Below, one piece after another: positions 42,517 through 52,255 of a DNA stretch of 64,000 bases. A program made the position numbers and the translations under genes. The notes under the pieces were generated by a model. That model made no database searches. It worked only from the letters and a program-made list of their open reading frames with translations, and was not told the origin of the DNA. The DNA is taken from positions 84,769,973 through 84,833,972 of the forward strand of contig JAVIAB010000051.1 of assembly GCA_032433765.1 (NCBI GenBank), in the 5' to 3' direction. This DNA comes from Megaustenia siamemsis (Eukaryota; Mollusca; Gastropoda; Stylommatophora; Ariophantidae). Position 1 is the first letter of the stretch. Each line of letters starts with the position of its first letter.

Positions 42517-43950
42517 GTCCCTGATCTTTCATTTAATGAGATCCTTGAGCCTGATGTTGAGCAATTAAATGTTGGATTTCTGGTTCTATTTTTGTAAGTA
42601 GTAAGTGTAGGTCTCCTCTTTCAGTGGCTTTCAAACATTGTCTGTGTTTGGTGACAATATGATCAACAGCACTAAAACCTGGTTCCACTAGATATGAGGT
42701 TGAGAATGGTAGCAGTAAAGTTAATGTTACTTTCTACATATATTACTACTGTATAAGGCAGGCATTAACAAAAAATTGCCACAATTTTTAGGTCAATCCA
42801 TCATTAATGAAAATTGATTTACTCTCTTCATCATACTTTAAATGCAATAGTTCTTTTTGACTTGTTATATCAGTCTCAAGATTTGCAGCCAATGGAATCC
42901 ATATCCATCCACCCATATACTTTCAAGTTCTAAACATCGTTAAATCATTTCTCCATATCCGAATTATGTTCATGAAGGTGACTACTGTAGCTTTCTATCT
43001 CCCCTGGAGTCACATCATCTTTTATTGACGACACAAACTGATGAAACTCCTTTTCTCAATATTATGTTAAAAAGGCCAGTGTTTCTATAAATAATAACAG
43101 ACCAATTTTACAATTGATTAATGTATTGTTGGCTTCATGAAATTGCAAATTAATTTTTTTTTTTTTTTAATCCCTGCCAAATCAAATGTCCCATGCTTTA
43201 TTGCTTGTAATTGTTGACTGAGAGCAGCCTCACTTTCACTGTCAAAAAAACTGTGACACTCTCATACAATTCAACAAACCGAGTCAAACATGTGCCATTT
43301 GAAAGCCAACGCACTTCTGTGTCTGACAACAACCTACTATACTCCACAATTTTGTCCTGTCACAGCTGTCAAAACATTCTATCATTTTTGTCATAACATT
43401 TGATCTTATCAATAGCTCGAATAAATAATGATGAATGCAGGTTGTGTGCAACTGTTTTCCAGCAAGATGTTGTCTGTGACCACACATTGATGAACACACA
43501 AAACATTTGGCACCTTCAGATAAACAACAAACCCACGGTAGCAGCCGATCATTGATGGCGCACGGTCAGTAGCTTGAGCAACAACAATGCTAAAGGATAT
43601 ATATTTTTTTTTCAAAGTACGACTTCACAGCAGTAAATATTGATAACCCTGTTGTGTCTGTAGTCAGACTTATAGTGAATAGCATTTCTTCCTGCACTGT
43701 ACTGTTTTCATCTAGATACTTCACACATGCCATCAATAAAACATGACTATTTGCAATAGTAGACTCGTTCAACTATGGCAAGAAGATGAGTAGAGAATGC
43801 TGAGATTTTTTTAGAAATTTACAAAGGATATTCTCAACATGAACCGCCACTTCATCGACGCGTCGCATTGCTGTAGTATCACTGAGGGACAAAGTCTTCT
43901 TCATTTGAGTCCACATGCATTACGGTTGAGATCAGTTCATTGATTAATGG
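42517..43950 (-). pseudogene. Decayed hAT transposase (Charlie/ZBED/GTF2IRD2-like group)
   Basis: Minus-strand frames read in order: SLSDTTAMRRVDEVAVHVE (43,890-43,830), LNESTIANSHVLLMACVKYL (43,771-43,712), SIFTAVKSYFEKK, DRAPSMIGCYRGFV, VPNVLCVH then HRQHLAGK in another frame, WIWIPLAANLE, and the end LVEPGFSAVDHIVTK with KATERGDLHLLLTKIEPEIQ. This is the colinear pattern of hAT transposases related to the vertebrate ZBED/GTF2IRD2/FAM200-type genes: RNase H-like catalytic core with DES[TN]D-like first motif (here Asn replaces the Asp), CxxH region, and the C-terminal dimerisation domain. Several stops and frameshifts make it non-functional. No terminal repeats were found by eye. It is clearly older than the two complete hAT elements nearby. 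Confidence 0.85.
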
Positions 43951-44007
43951 TATTATACGAGTTTCTCCAATATTATGACTTTTAACACTTCTTACAATTC
44001 AACTTCA

Positions 44008-44235
44008 TCACTGAGTGCCGTCACCGCAACGAAGGTTGGCTACCGTGAAGCACCATTCTGCTCTGTCTCTTGCTTTGATGGTGCAGTTTGTCATAGTCTG
44101 ATTTGTCCATCTTTTGATGTTACTCGTCCATGCTAGTCTTGGTCTGCCTCTGCCTCTTTTACCTTGTATTTTCCCCTCCAGGATTACTTTTAGTAGGCTA
44201 TTGTGTCTTTTAACATGGCCCAAAAATCGCATTTG
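44008..44235 (-). pseudogene. RTE-like LINE C-terminal fragment
   Basis: The minus frame reads RFLGHVKRHNSLLKVILEGK, GKRGRGRPRLAWTSNIKRW, ARDRAEWCFTVA and NLRCGDGTQ before the stop. That is the conserved C-terminal tail of RTE-type endonuclease/reverse transcriptase proteins. The same family occurs at 61,463-62,016 (LLKVILERKIQG... NLRCGDGTQ-like end). Upstream of it on the same strand is a different LINE's 3' end, so this piece was either interrupted or 5' truncated there. Confidence 0.8.
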
Positions 44236-44340
44236 TCTATTTTGTCTGTCTGTCTGTCTGCAATCAAGACTCAATCAGAGTAGGATTCCAGACTCTCTCA
44301 TGAAGTCAGCTGTCTGTTTAAGTGAATCGATTGCCCCATA
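44236..44340 (-). mobile_element. 3' end of the RNase H LINE family, second copy
   Basis: The last 78 bp of the 39,635-40,292 element recur here with a few changes (SLKQTADFMRESGILL against SLKQTADIMRECGILL), followed by a (CAGA)n tail. Only the extreme 3' end was inserted. It lies immediately upstream of the RTE-like fragment on the same strand. Confidence 0.8.
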
Positions 44341-45072
44341 ATTACTTGTTAAAACGTTGCACTGTGTTCTGCGCCAGTGGCCCAGTGCATCCGATTTCAG
44401 CCAGCATTTTATTCAGGTTTGCTTTCCTTAGCTTTTGATTGTCCCCAATCTTCCTGCAATGCAGCAGATTGTCTTTTCTGTAGGAGGATTCTGCCTTAAA
44501 TGGTCGGCCCTCCAAGGTTTACGAGCACAATCTGCCCAAGATTGATATAGTAATTAGTTGGTGATTAGACCATCACCATCACACATCAAACAACAGACTA
44601 TAAGTCCCTCCTAACTACCACGAACCTCCGGGAGTCTCACCGATGCTGACAAGTCATGTACGAAACCCCACTCCGTCTTTCATTCATTAGAGTACGACAG
44701 TCCTAGGGCTATGCACCTAACTTGATGATGTAGCTCACACAACAATGGCTGCACTCACAATATCCCAGTTACTATAGTAAAAGCAGCCAACAGCACACGA
44801 AAAGCTGATGCACAATTTCCAAAGTGAAAACTGCTACTGACTACACCGAGCAGAGCTTAGCAAGGAGTTGTACAATGCAAGAACTTGGCGTCATACAATT
44901 ACATCGACGGTTTTGGAACATCACACGATGTTTTGACGCAATTATTCGCATATATCGCTAGGCAGTGGAAGGTCGTATTCACAAACTTTTGACTTGACAA
45001 TGAGGAACAATGAGGTGAGTACAACCTGTTATCATCGGCGAACTTTGCTAACTGGATCAGTTGATTAGCCCA
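44341..45072. other. Unassigned, probably transposon-derived stretch
   Basis: No gene seen. It lies between two fragments of RTE-like LINEs in the same orientation and could be a separate insertion. The part at 44,590-44,710 is relatively GC-rich. Confidence 0.45.
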
Positions 45073-45567
45073 GACGCAGAAAATTACACCGTAGAACCGA
45101 AACTAATCAGTTTAGGATTTTCTGCTAGTAGTACAGTATCGTCAGCATATCTTAGGTTATTGATTATCCTTCCATTAATTTGTAGGCCTGGCATCTCTAT
45201 GATGTTTTTAAAGATTGTCTCAGTGTATAGATTGAACAAGCTTGGTGATAGGATGCATTCCTGTCTTACTCCTCTTTTTACATCAATAGGTGTAGAGTTC
45301 TCTTTGTTATATTTTATTATTGCTGTTTGTTCCCAGTATAGATTACATATTAGTCGTATGTCCATGTTATCTAGATGTATCTCTTTTAGGCATTCTATAA
45401 GTTGTTTGTGGTGTACTCTATCAAAAGCTTTGGTGTATCCTATGAAGCAGGCATATACTGGTTTGTTTACTTCTGTGTACTTTTCGATTATTGTTCTCAT
45501 GCAGAATATCGCTTCTTTTGTCCCCCTATTTTTCCTAAATCCAAATTGCTGCTCATCTAATTCTTAC
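45073..45567 (-). pseudogene. RTE-like LINE reverse transcriptase fragment, motif A Asp lost
   Basis: The minus frame opens at ELDEQQFGFRKNRGTKEA (upstream of the first Met at 45,500) and continues through KPVYACFIGYTKAFDRV (RT motif A), NLYWEQTA, VKRGVRQECILSPSLFNLY (motif B) and NLRYADDTVLLA (motif C with the YADD active site). This is the RT palm of RTE-type LINEs. In motif A the family has FIDYTKAFD; here the codon at about 45,440 is GGA, so the first catalytic aspartate is Gly and the enzyme could not work. A TAA stop precedes the fragment and the coding similarity ends just after YADD, so both ends are broken. Confidence 0.88.
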
Positions 45568-45667
45568 AATTAATTGTGATAAACAATAAGATACAGTTAA
45601 TCCATCTTCGTTCTTTGCTTTTTGTTTATTTAAGGGGATGTTATTGTACAACGAATTTGAAATCTAA
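45568..45667. other. Short non-coding spacer
   Basis: AT-rich sequence between the RT fragment and the hAT element; nothing recognised. Confidence 0.5.
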
Positions 45668-45675
45668 TTAACATT
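45668..45675. other. Target-site duplication, left (hAT 1)
   Basis: TTAACATT, identical to 48,334-48,341. One base of the boundary is ambiguous because ATTAACATT could also be read as 9 bp. Confidence 0.9.
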
Positions 45676-45867
45676 TAAGGTGACCATATTTTTGAAATCC
45701 CATTCTGGGACGAATAATTTTACTTCAATTTTCCACCAATAAAATTACATTTCTTCTTGCTGTCATTTTCAAGTGAATAATACATACATTTTAAAACATC
45801 TAATAATATAGACCTACAATACGCTATCAGGATAATCAGGAGATAAAAAAAAAACAGTGATACTCAC

Positions 45868-47779
45868 TTAAATTGAAGGTGAAACAGAGATGCTGTACTT
45901 TTCAGATGAGTGAATTTTCTGTAAAATGTCCTTCTTTGTTTGCAGTATCTTATAAAATTCGACACATGTTCCCTCATAGTTCACTTTAGTGATCAACATG
46001 GCTTTTAAAGTTTCAACACCTAGTTGTGTTTTATCATTTGTCCACAAACTGTTCATTAGAGAAAACACTCGTTCTGTTGCAGCATTTGTTCCAGGTAGAC
46101 ACAAAAAGAACTCTGCCAACTTCAGAATATGTGAAACGGGCACATGATTGTTTCTGAAGTGGGAAGCTAGTTCAACCCAACGCTGCCCTGGTAATGTTTT
46201 ATTGTTATTAAGACTCCACTCACTAATTTTTTGTGAAGTAACGAACTGTTTCATGTAGACATATTCGTCATACATTTCATTTTCTGGAAAGTCGACTGAA
46301 GGCACTGTTTGACTCACTAATGATGAAGACTTCTCAATATCTTCCCAATTTGGTGTTCTGTTCAGCATTACCCAGCTGTAAGACTCTAGGTTTTGAAAAT
46401 TATTTGCAGCCCATTTCTTCAAATAACTTAAAGCTGTTTCATAAAATGAAGAAACACTGGCGTTAAACTTGTTCACATCATCACGTGGAAATCCTTCCAT
46501 TTCCAGCTTTTTAAGGATTATCTGAACTCTTGATGGCAAGAAGCCGTCTTCCAGCTTGGACTCCAAGATAGCTTTCAACCTATTGATGATGCCAATGACT
46601 TCAAATACAGTGACCATCTGTCCCTCTACTTTCTGCACTGCTTCGTGGAAAGAGGATGCCTGACTGTGAACCAAAATAAGCCATGCCTCAGACAGTGGGT
46701 TTTCAAAGAATTCCTGTATAAAAACTGGGCATCTGTCTTGAGATTGAAAATATGATTTTAGAGGCAGGAACATGTAAAGAACCCTTTCAACAGCAGGCGA
46801 GAGCGCAAGCCACCTAGTTTGTGCATAACCTAAAATCATCTGGAAGTCTGTGTCGACAAACTGACAAAACTCCTTGAGACTTTCAACTCTAACTGTGTAT
46901 GATTTGAAGTACAGATACATTTTTGCAATAGTCATTTCAACATCAACAGGCAATACGTCTGCAGCTGCTCGAACAGTGTTGTTGAAAATATGGCAAGCAC
47001 ACCCAACACCTATCAAACTATGTCCAAGGTTTTCTTTCAGTTTTGTGAAAACATTGTTCTGTCCTTTTCTTTCAGCGCCCCCAAAATTAGAATTTGTGTT
47101 GTCTGCACATAATCCAACTACTTTCAGTTCTAAACCATTTTCAGTTAGACAGTCAATAAGAAAACTACTTACTATATCAGATGTTTCACCCGGCAATGAC
47201 TTCAACTCTAATATTTTAACTTTCAGTCCCTTACTGCGATCAAAGTATCTGACAAGCAAAGGAAAAATCTTGATTTCTTTGTGGTTGGAGGCATCTGTCA
47301 GTATGGAGATAAATGTTACGTTTTCTAGGTCACATCTCAACTCGTTTAGAGCATGGGGTGTGAACACATTCCGAATAATAGCTTCTGTTTTCGTACGTGC
47401 ACAAGCAAATTTTGGTTCTAAAGTTACCTGAAGCAATTTTGATGTGCAGTATAGATCTAAACGTGTGATCGTGCATCACTGTATGATATGCAAAGGCACC
47501 TTCTGTAGCAGCTAACTGTTCTTCTTTGTCACCAACCTGTTCAGCTCGAAAAAAATTTGTCAACGACGAGCTTGATGCAGCAGTAGCGACGGCTCTCTTA
47601 TGTTTATCACTATTTATGTGGCTCTTAATATCACCACGTCCACTATGGTTAATAGTAAACCCGGATGAACATATATTACATCTTACAGTGAAGTCTTATG
47701 ACGATGTAGACTTTTTTTTTATAAAAGGGTATTCCTTTTGTAAATCTTGATTAAAACTACAATTACGCTTCGGTGCCAT
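45868..47779 (-). pseudogene. hAT transposase with BED-like zinc finger, nearly intact
   Basis: The frame begins MAPKRNCSFNQDLQKEYPF at 47,779, has a TAA at codon 28 (47,696-47,698), then a BED-like finger (CNIC ... SDKHKRA). After a one-base frameshift near 47,450 it runs 522 codons without a stop from 47,436 to 45,868. Motifs: LTDASNHKEIKIFPLLVRYF (first catalytic region), LCADNTNSNFGG (second Asp), GVGCACHIFNN (CxxH), and the hAT dimerisation domain LPGTNAATERVFSLMN (catalytic Glu) with ETLKAMLITKVNY near the C-terminus. It would cut and join the element's ends in the nucleus. One stop and one shift are the only lesions I see. I cannot exclude sequencing errors at either. Confidence 0.9.
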
Positions 47780-48194
47780 TTTTTGCGAAAGTGAAAGTGA
47801 AAGTTAGTAACACAACGAATATATACCAGATTTAAAACTAGGAGCGCATTCTACTGTTTTGATATTAAACAAAATTGTCTACACAGCAACGGAATAATAT
47901 TTTTTTTTAATTGAAGAAATGTACGCCGTATACCAAAATATCCAGGCATGTCGTAAAAGGCGACTAAGGAGGTTGATCGATGGCTTGACAAGCTGTCATT
48001 GTAAAAAGTATTGTTATGGAAACAGCCATAGATTTTAGAAGCAGTGATCTCTGCAGTAATTGCCATTTTGGCACGCAAGGTTTCTGTTTTTAAGATTGTG
48101 GTTCTGCCCTATGTGCCATCTTTGGCTCGAAAGGAAATAGATTTATAGATACCAAAATGGCAAAATTGGTAAACGTTTGTGTCCCAAATTATTT

Positions 48195-48320
48195 TTTATC
48201 AAATCCGGGACAAAAGCTAAAAAATATGCCAAAATCGGGACAAAACCGGTACGGCAGCTAATCCGGGACAAAGGTTCAAAAAATGTCAAATTCCGGGACT
48301 GTCCCGGACAATCCGGGACG
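48195..48320 (+). promoter_or_regulatory. Subterminal CCGGGAC motif cluster of hAT 1
   Basis: TCCGGGAC or TCGGGAC/CCGGGACT variants appear about six times in 125 bp, partly as inverted pairs (GTCCCGGACAATCCGGGAC at 48,301-48,319). hAT transposases are known to bind short subterminal repeats, so a binding-site array is the likely role. That role is inferred. Confidence 0.6.
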
Positions 48321-48333
48321 AATGGTCACCTTA

Positions 48334-48341
48334 TTAACATT
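48334..48341. other. Target-site duplication, right (hAT 1)
   Basis: TTAACATT, partner of 45,668-45,675. Confidence 0.9.
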
Positions 48342-49234
48342 ACTAAAAATGTTCCAATGACTTATCTTTTGGATGCTTTGTTGCTTTATGCTCTTGCAAT
48401 AAACTTGGCTTAGTTAGAACATGTTTTGTGGCATAGCAAACATATTGGAAGCTGTTTGTAATAGATTCATTGAATCCTAATTTAGATAAGCAGGTAAATA
48501 ACCACAAGCATATTTTTTTGGAGACATGGTTTCAGATTTGTTAAGTTACAAATTGATATCAATTGTGTGAACGAATCAGACGTCAGATGTAAATCACCCC
48601 AATCCCATTTCCAACAGCATCGGATGATGAATAGGTTGTAAATAGGTTGTAAACGTTTCAGAACAATCGAATTCTAATTTTAGCTATTAATAATGATTTA
48701 CATAAGAAGAGAGGGAAGATCAAATATTCATCAAGAGAGGGGCATTTGTTGGTGTTAACAGGGTCATATTAACTGCAGATGTGCAAGGGCAGGTCGGTTG
48801 ACACTGATGGAATACACAGATAGGTGTAAAGCAGTCACTACAAGGGACGCCCCCCCCCCTTCTCTCTCTCTCTCTCCCCCCCCCCCCCCCCCATTTCTAG
48901 AACGCAACTTAGAAATCAACATTTTTAAATAAATGCTTTTGCTTCTACTGGCAATGATTGTTTGTTTGTTTGTTTGTTTGTCTTCGTCAGCTTTATATCT
49001 CAAGCAAAGTTCCGAGGGACTAAATTTTGTGTGAATATAACTTTTTCCTATTTTTCTTACTGGCAGCCATGTGCTCAGGTGTCCCTCGCCATACAGGCGA
49101 GATTGGGTAGACTTTTTACCTATTAATTTTTCCCGGGCAGCAGCCATATCAGTTTTTTTTTATTACTCTTACCGACTGTCAAAGGTTCTTTAACGTGCTC
49201 AGACTGCACGCGGAACCTCCTGTTGTTCGCCGTT
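48342..49234. other. Unassigned stretch with simple repeats
   Basis: No gene seen. It contains a C-run/(CT)n/C-run tract at 48,848-48,892 and (GTTT)n at 48,956-48,980. At 49,188-49,220, TTCTTTAACGTGCTCAGACTG followed by CACGCGGAACCTCC resembles a tail motif I associate with animal tRNA-derived repeats, and it leads into the 31-bp array. Confidence 0.5.
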
Positions 49235-50690
49235 TTCCAAGAGGGCTAAATATCGGATCTCACTACCTAGAGAGTGCTAGACGTCAGATCTCACTACCTA
49301 GAGAGTGCTAGACGTCAGATCTCACTACCTAGAGAGTGCTAGACGTCGGATCTCACTACCTAGAGAGTGCTAGACATCGGATCTCACTACCTAGAGAGGG
49401 TTAGACATCGAATCTCACTACCTAGAGAGTGCTAGACATCGGAGTTCACTACCTAGAGAGGGCTAGACATCGGATCTCATTAACTAAAGAGGGCTAGACG
49501 TCAGATCTCACTACCTAGAGAGTGCTAGACATCGGAGTTCACTACCTAGAGAGGGCTAGACATCGGATCTCATTAACTAAAGAGGGCTAGACGTCAGATC
49601 TCACTACCTAGAGTGGGCTAGACATCGGATCTCACTACCTAGAGCGGGCTAGACATCGGATCTCACTACCTAGAGAGGGCTAGACATCGGAGTTCACTAC
49701 CCAGAGAGGGCTAGACATCGGATCTCACTACCTAGAGAGGGCTAGACATCGGATCTCACTACATAGAGAGGGCTAGACATCGGATCTCACTACCTAGAGA
49801 GGGCTAGACGTCGGATCTCACTACCTAGAGTGGGCTAGACATCGGATCTCACTACCTAGAGAGTGCTAGACATCGGATCTCACTACCTAGAGCGGGCTAG
49901 ACATCGGAGTTCACTACCTAAAGAGGGCTAGACATCGGATCTCACTACCTAGAGAGGGCTAGACATCGGATGTCACTACATAGAGAGTGCTAGACATCGG
50001 ATCTCTCTACCTAGAGAGTGCTAGACATCGGATCTCACTACCTAGAGAGTGCTAGACATCGGATCTCACTAACTAGACAGGGCTAGACATCGGATGTCAC
50101 TACCTGCAGAGGGCTAGACATCGGATCTCACTACCAAGAGAGGGCTAGACATCGGATCTCACTACCTAGAGAGGGCTAGACATCGGATCTCACTACCTAG
50201 AGAGTGCTAGACATCGGATGTCACTACTTAGAGAGGGCTAGACATCGGATCTCACTACCTAGAGAGGGCTAGACATCGGATCTCAATACCTAGAGAGTGC
50301 TAGACATCAGATCTCAGTACCTAAAGTGGGCTAGACATCGGATCTTACTACCTAGATAATGCTAGATATCGGATCTCACTACCTAGAGAGTGCTAGACAC
50401 CGGATCTCACTACCTAGAGAGTGCTAGACATCGGATCTCACTACCTAGAGTAGGCTAGACATCGGATCTCACTACCTAGAGAGTGCTAGATATCGGATCT
50501 CACTACCTAGAGAGTGCTAGACATCGGATCTCACTACCTAGAGAGTGCTAGATATCGGATCTCACTACCTAGAGAATGCTAGACATCAGATCTCACTACC
50601 TAGAGAGTGCTAGATATCGGATCTCACTACCTAGAGAGTGCTAGACATCAGATCTCACTACCTAGAGAGTGCTAGACATCGGATCTCCCA
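49235..50690 (+). repeat. 31-bp minisatellite, about 47 copies
   Basis: The unit reads CTCACTACCTAGAGAG then GGCTAGACATCGGAT or the TGCTAGA variant. Units vary at few positions (ACGTCAG, GGAGTTC, TTAACTAAAG). One three-unit block repeats (49,440-49,530 and 49,533-49,620), which is incipient higher-order structure. Each unit contains CTACCTAGAGAG and GCTAGA. It is bordered on the right by a SINE head on the minus strand (50,695-50,825). Confidence 0.95.
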
Positions 50691-50694
50691 CGTA

Positions 50695-50825
50695 GAGACC
50701 AGGAAGGATAAAGCCTCGGATTCGATTTTCAAAACGTTTCAATGCCTATTTTGGGAATCGAACCCGGGACCTTCTTGTCCATAGGCCAACGTTTTATCTC
50801 TGGACCACCTAGCCGTTATTGGCAG
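50695..50825 (-). mobile_element. tRNA-derived SINE head abutting the 31-bp array
   Basis: On the minus strand an A-box-like TAACGGCTAGGTGGTCC (50,802-50,818) is followed by a perfect B box, GGGTTCGATTCCC (50,753-50,765). The sequence then continues towards the 31-bp array. If the 49,188-49,234 segment is the same element's 3' part, the array sits inside the SINE. Confidence 0.7.
50753..50818 (-). promoter_or_regulatory. Pol III internal promoter (A and B boxes)
   Basis: The B box is a perfect GGTTCGATTCC; the A box has one or two changes from TRGCNNAGYNGG. Confidence 0.6.
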
Positions 50826-50829
50826 TGAA

Positions 50830-51040
50830 GTCTCAATGGCAGAGCTGTCGCTGGACTCGCCTATAGATCACGAGGGGCAGAGTTCAATTCTTAAATTTGG
50901 CAATTTTTTCCCCTAACCGATCGAACTTCGGTGCTCAACCAACTTCTGAAAATGGGTACCTGGGTAAGCGGCCTGGAGTGATGCCGATCACATCGCTCAT
51001 AAAAGTACTGATGTTAATTGTAAAAACATGAGCACTAACA
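50830..51040 (+). mobile_element. tRNA-derived SINE with AAATGGGTACC core
   Basis: An A-box-like TGGCAGAGCTGTCGCTGG (50,836-50,853) and a B-box-like AGAGTTCAATTCT (50,879-50,891) are about 25 bp apart, close to tRNA spacing. About 60 bp on comes AAATGGGTACCTGGGTA (50,950-50,966), shared with the SINEs at 55,812 and 56,281-56,292 (minus). It is head-to-head with the preceding minus-strand SINE. The 3' end is uncertain. Confidence 0.7.
50836..50891 (+). promoter_or_regulatory. Pol III internal promoter (A and B boxes)
   Basis: Both boxes are recognisable but mutated. Confidence 0.45.
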
Positions 51041-51758
51041 ACTAATATCCATTATATGAACGCCATTAATTGTAACGTGAACATTTATCTTTTACTTGTT
51101 GCTTCTATTGACAAGGTCGGAGTAAGCAAGTGTCAAATATGTACTATTTCCTTCTTTCCTAAGCCGCAACTTTTGGCACAACATTGATTAACACCTGCCT
51201 AATTTCTTCTATTTTCATCTCTGTATTTGTGAAGCTGACGAAGTAAATGGTAATCCATTCATTTCATGTCTGCTCTTCTTCTCTCTTCCAGGTTTCGCTT
51301 TTCTAATTCGTTCCAGTTGAATTTTGCCAGGCCCACCGATAAGTAGGACAAATGTTAGTAACACCACCGTTATATGTCACTTGTCGACAGTGGAGCTGCC
51401 ATGTTGTGAGTTATTCATCATACTACTCGATCCACATATAAAACATCCCCATATGTTGAGTTTCCCTATAGATAACATTATAATATTTTACATAGTTAAG
51501 AATTAATGGACATTGTTTAAAATACATAATTCATATACATATTTGTCTCAAAAATGTTAGTATTTTCTTTTATTTCCACAACATCAGAAGCCTATGTTTG
51601 TAGTGTTTTGATGCTTTTGACACACCGTGGATTTGTTTCTGTCAAGCACTTGAAAGTTGAATCACCGACTAGTGGACGCTACCATTAAAGCTGGAGAGCA
51701 CTATGGCATCCATGTTTCCGTCACTTGTTTAATCGTCTTCCCATGCCACGATTTGTAA
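51041..51758. other. Unassigned non-coding stretch
   Basis: AT-rich; no gene, repeat or structure recognised. It is the sequence that received hAT element 2. Confidence 0.5.
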
Positions 51759-51766
51759 AATGAAGT
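51759..51766. other. Target-site duplication, left (hAT 2)
   Basis: AATGAAGT, identical to 55,078-55,085. Confidence 0.92.
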
Positions 51767-52255
51767 CATGGGCGGATCTAGGGGGGGTCATGGGGGGGCA
51801 TTGCCCCCCCCCCCCCCCCAAAAAAAAAAAACGTACTTCTTAGTACATTCATTAATAAAGTGAGAGCAACGTTTGTTTACTTATTATTATTATTTTTAAA
51901 GAAGAAAAGAGGTAATATAAAAAAAAAATTCACAAATATATAGGTCTATTTATTCAATCTTTTGATATTGAAATCATGTCCACGGAAAAACAACTAAAAA
52001 AATACGATATTTTTTGTGTACGATTGTTCTTCTGTGAAGAAAATGTTAATTATTTATCGCTCTGGCGGTGCCAAAATTGCCGTGCTGATTTGATTTTATG
52101 ACAGCACAAGGGACAAGGGAGTAGATATGTTTAATGAGTTGTTTGCCGGTGTACATATATTTGTTAATGCTGTAAAAAGGACTTCATTTAGTTGCGGACT
52201 ACCTGTTTTATTTTAGTTGTTATTAATGTCTAAAGGTTTTTAATATATTTTAAAA

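Larger units (their letters stand above)
45676..48333 (-). mobile_element. Full-length hAT transposon 1 (2,658 bp)
   Basis: The ends are perfect 12-bp inverted repeats, TAAGGTGACCAT at 45,676-45,687 and ATGGTCACCTTA at 48,322-48,333. They are flanked by the identical 8-bp target duplication TTAACATT (45,668-45,675 and 48,334-48,341). Eight base pairs is the hAT hallmark. The transposase lies inside on the minus strand. The transposase-upstream end has a cluster of CCGGGAC/GTCCCGG motifs (48,195-48,320), probable subterminal transposase sites; the other end has a single TGGGAC. Confidence 0.93.

Noticed and set aside
47436..47779. Intron in the hAT 1 transposase to explain the frame change
   Set aside because: No GT-AG pair sits at a position that would join the frames well; a one-base shift near 47,450 explains it.
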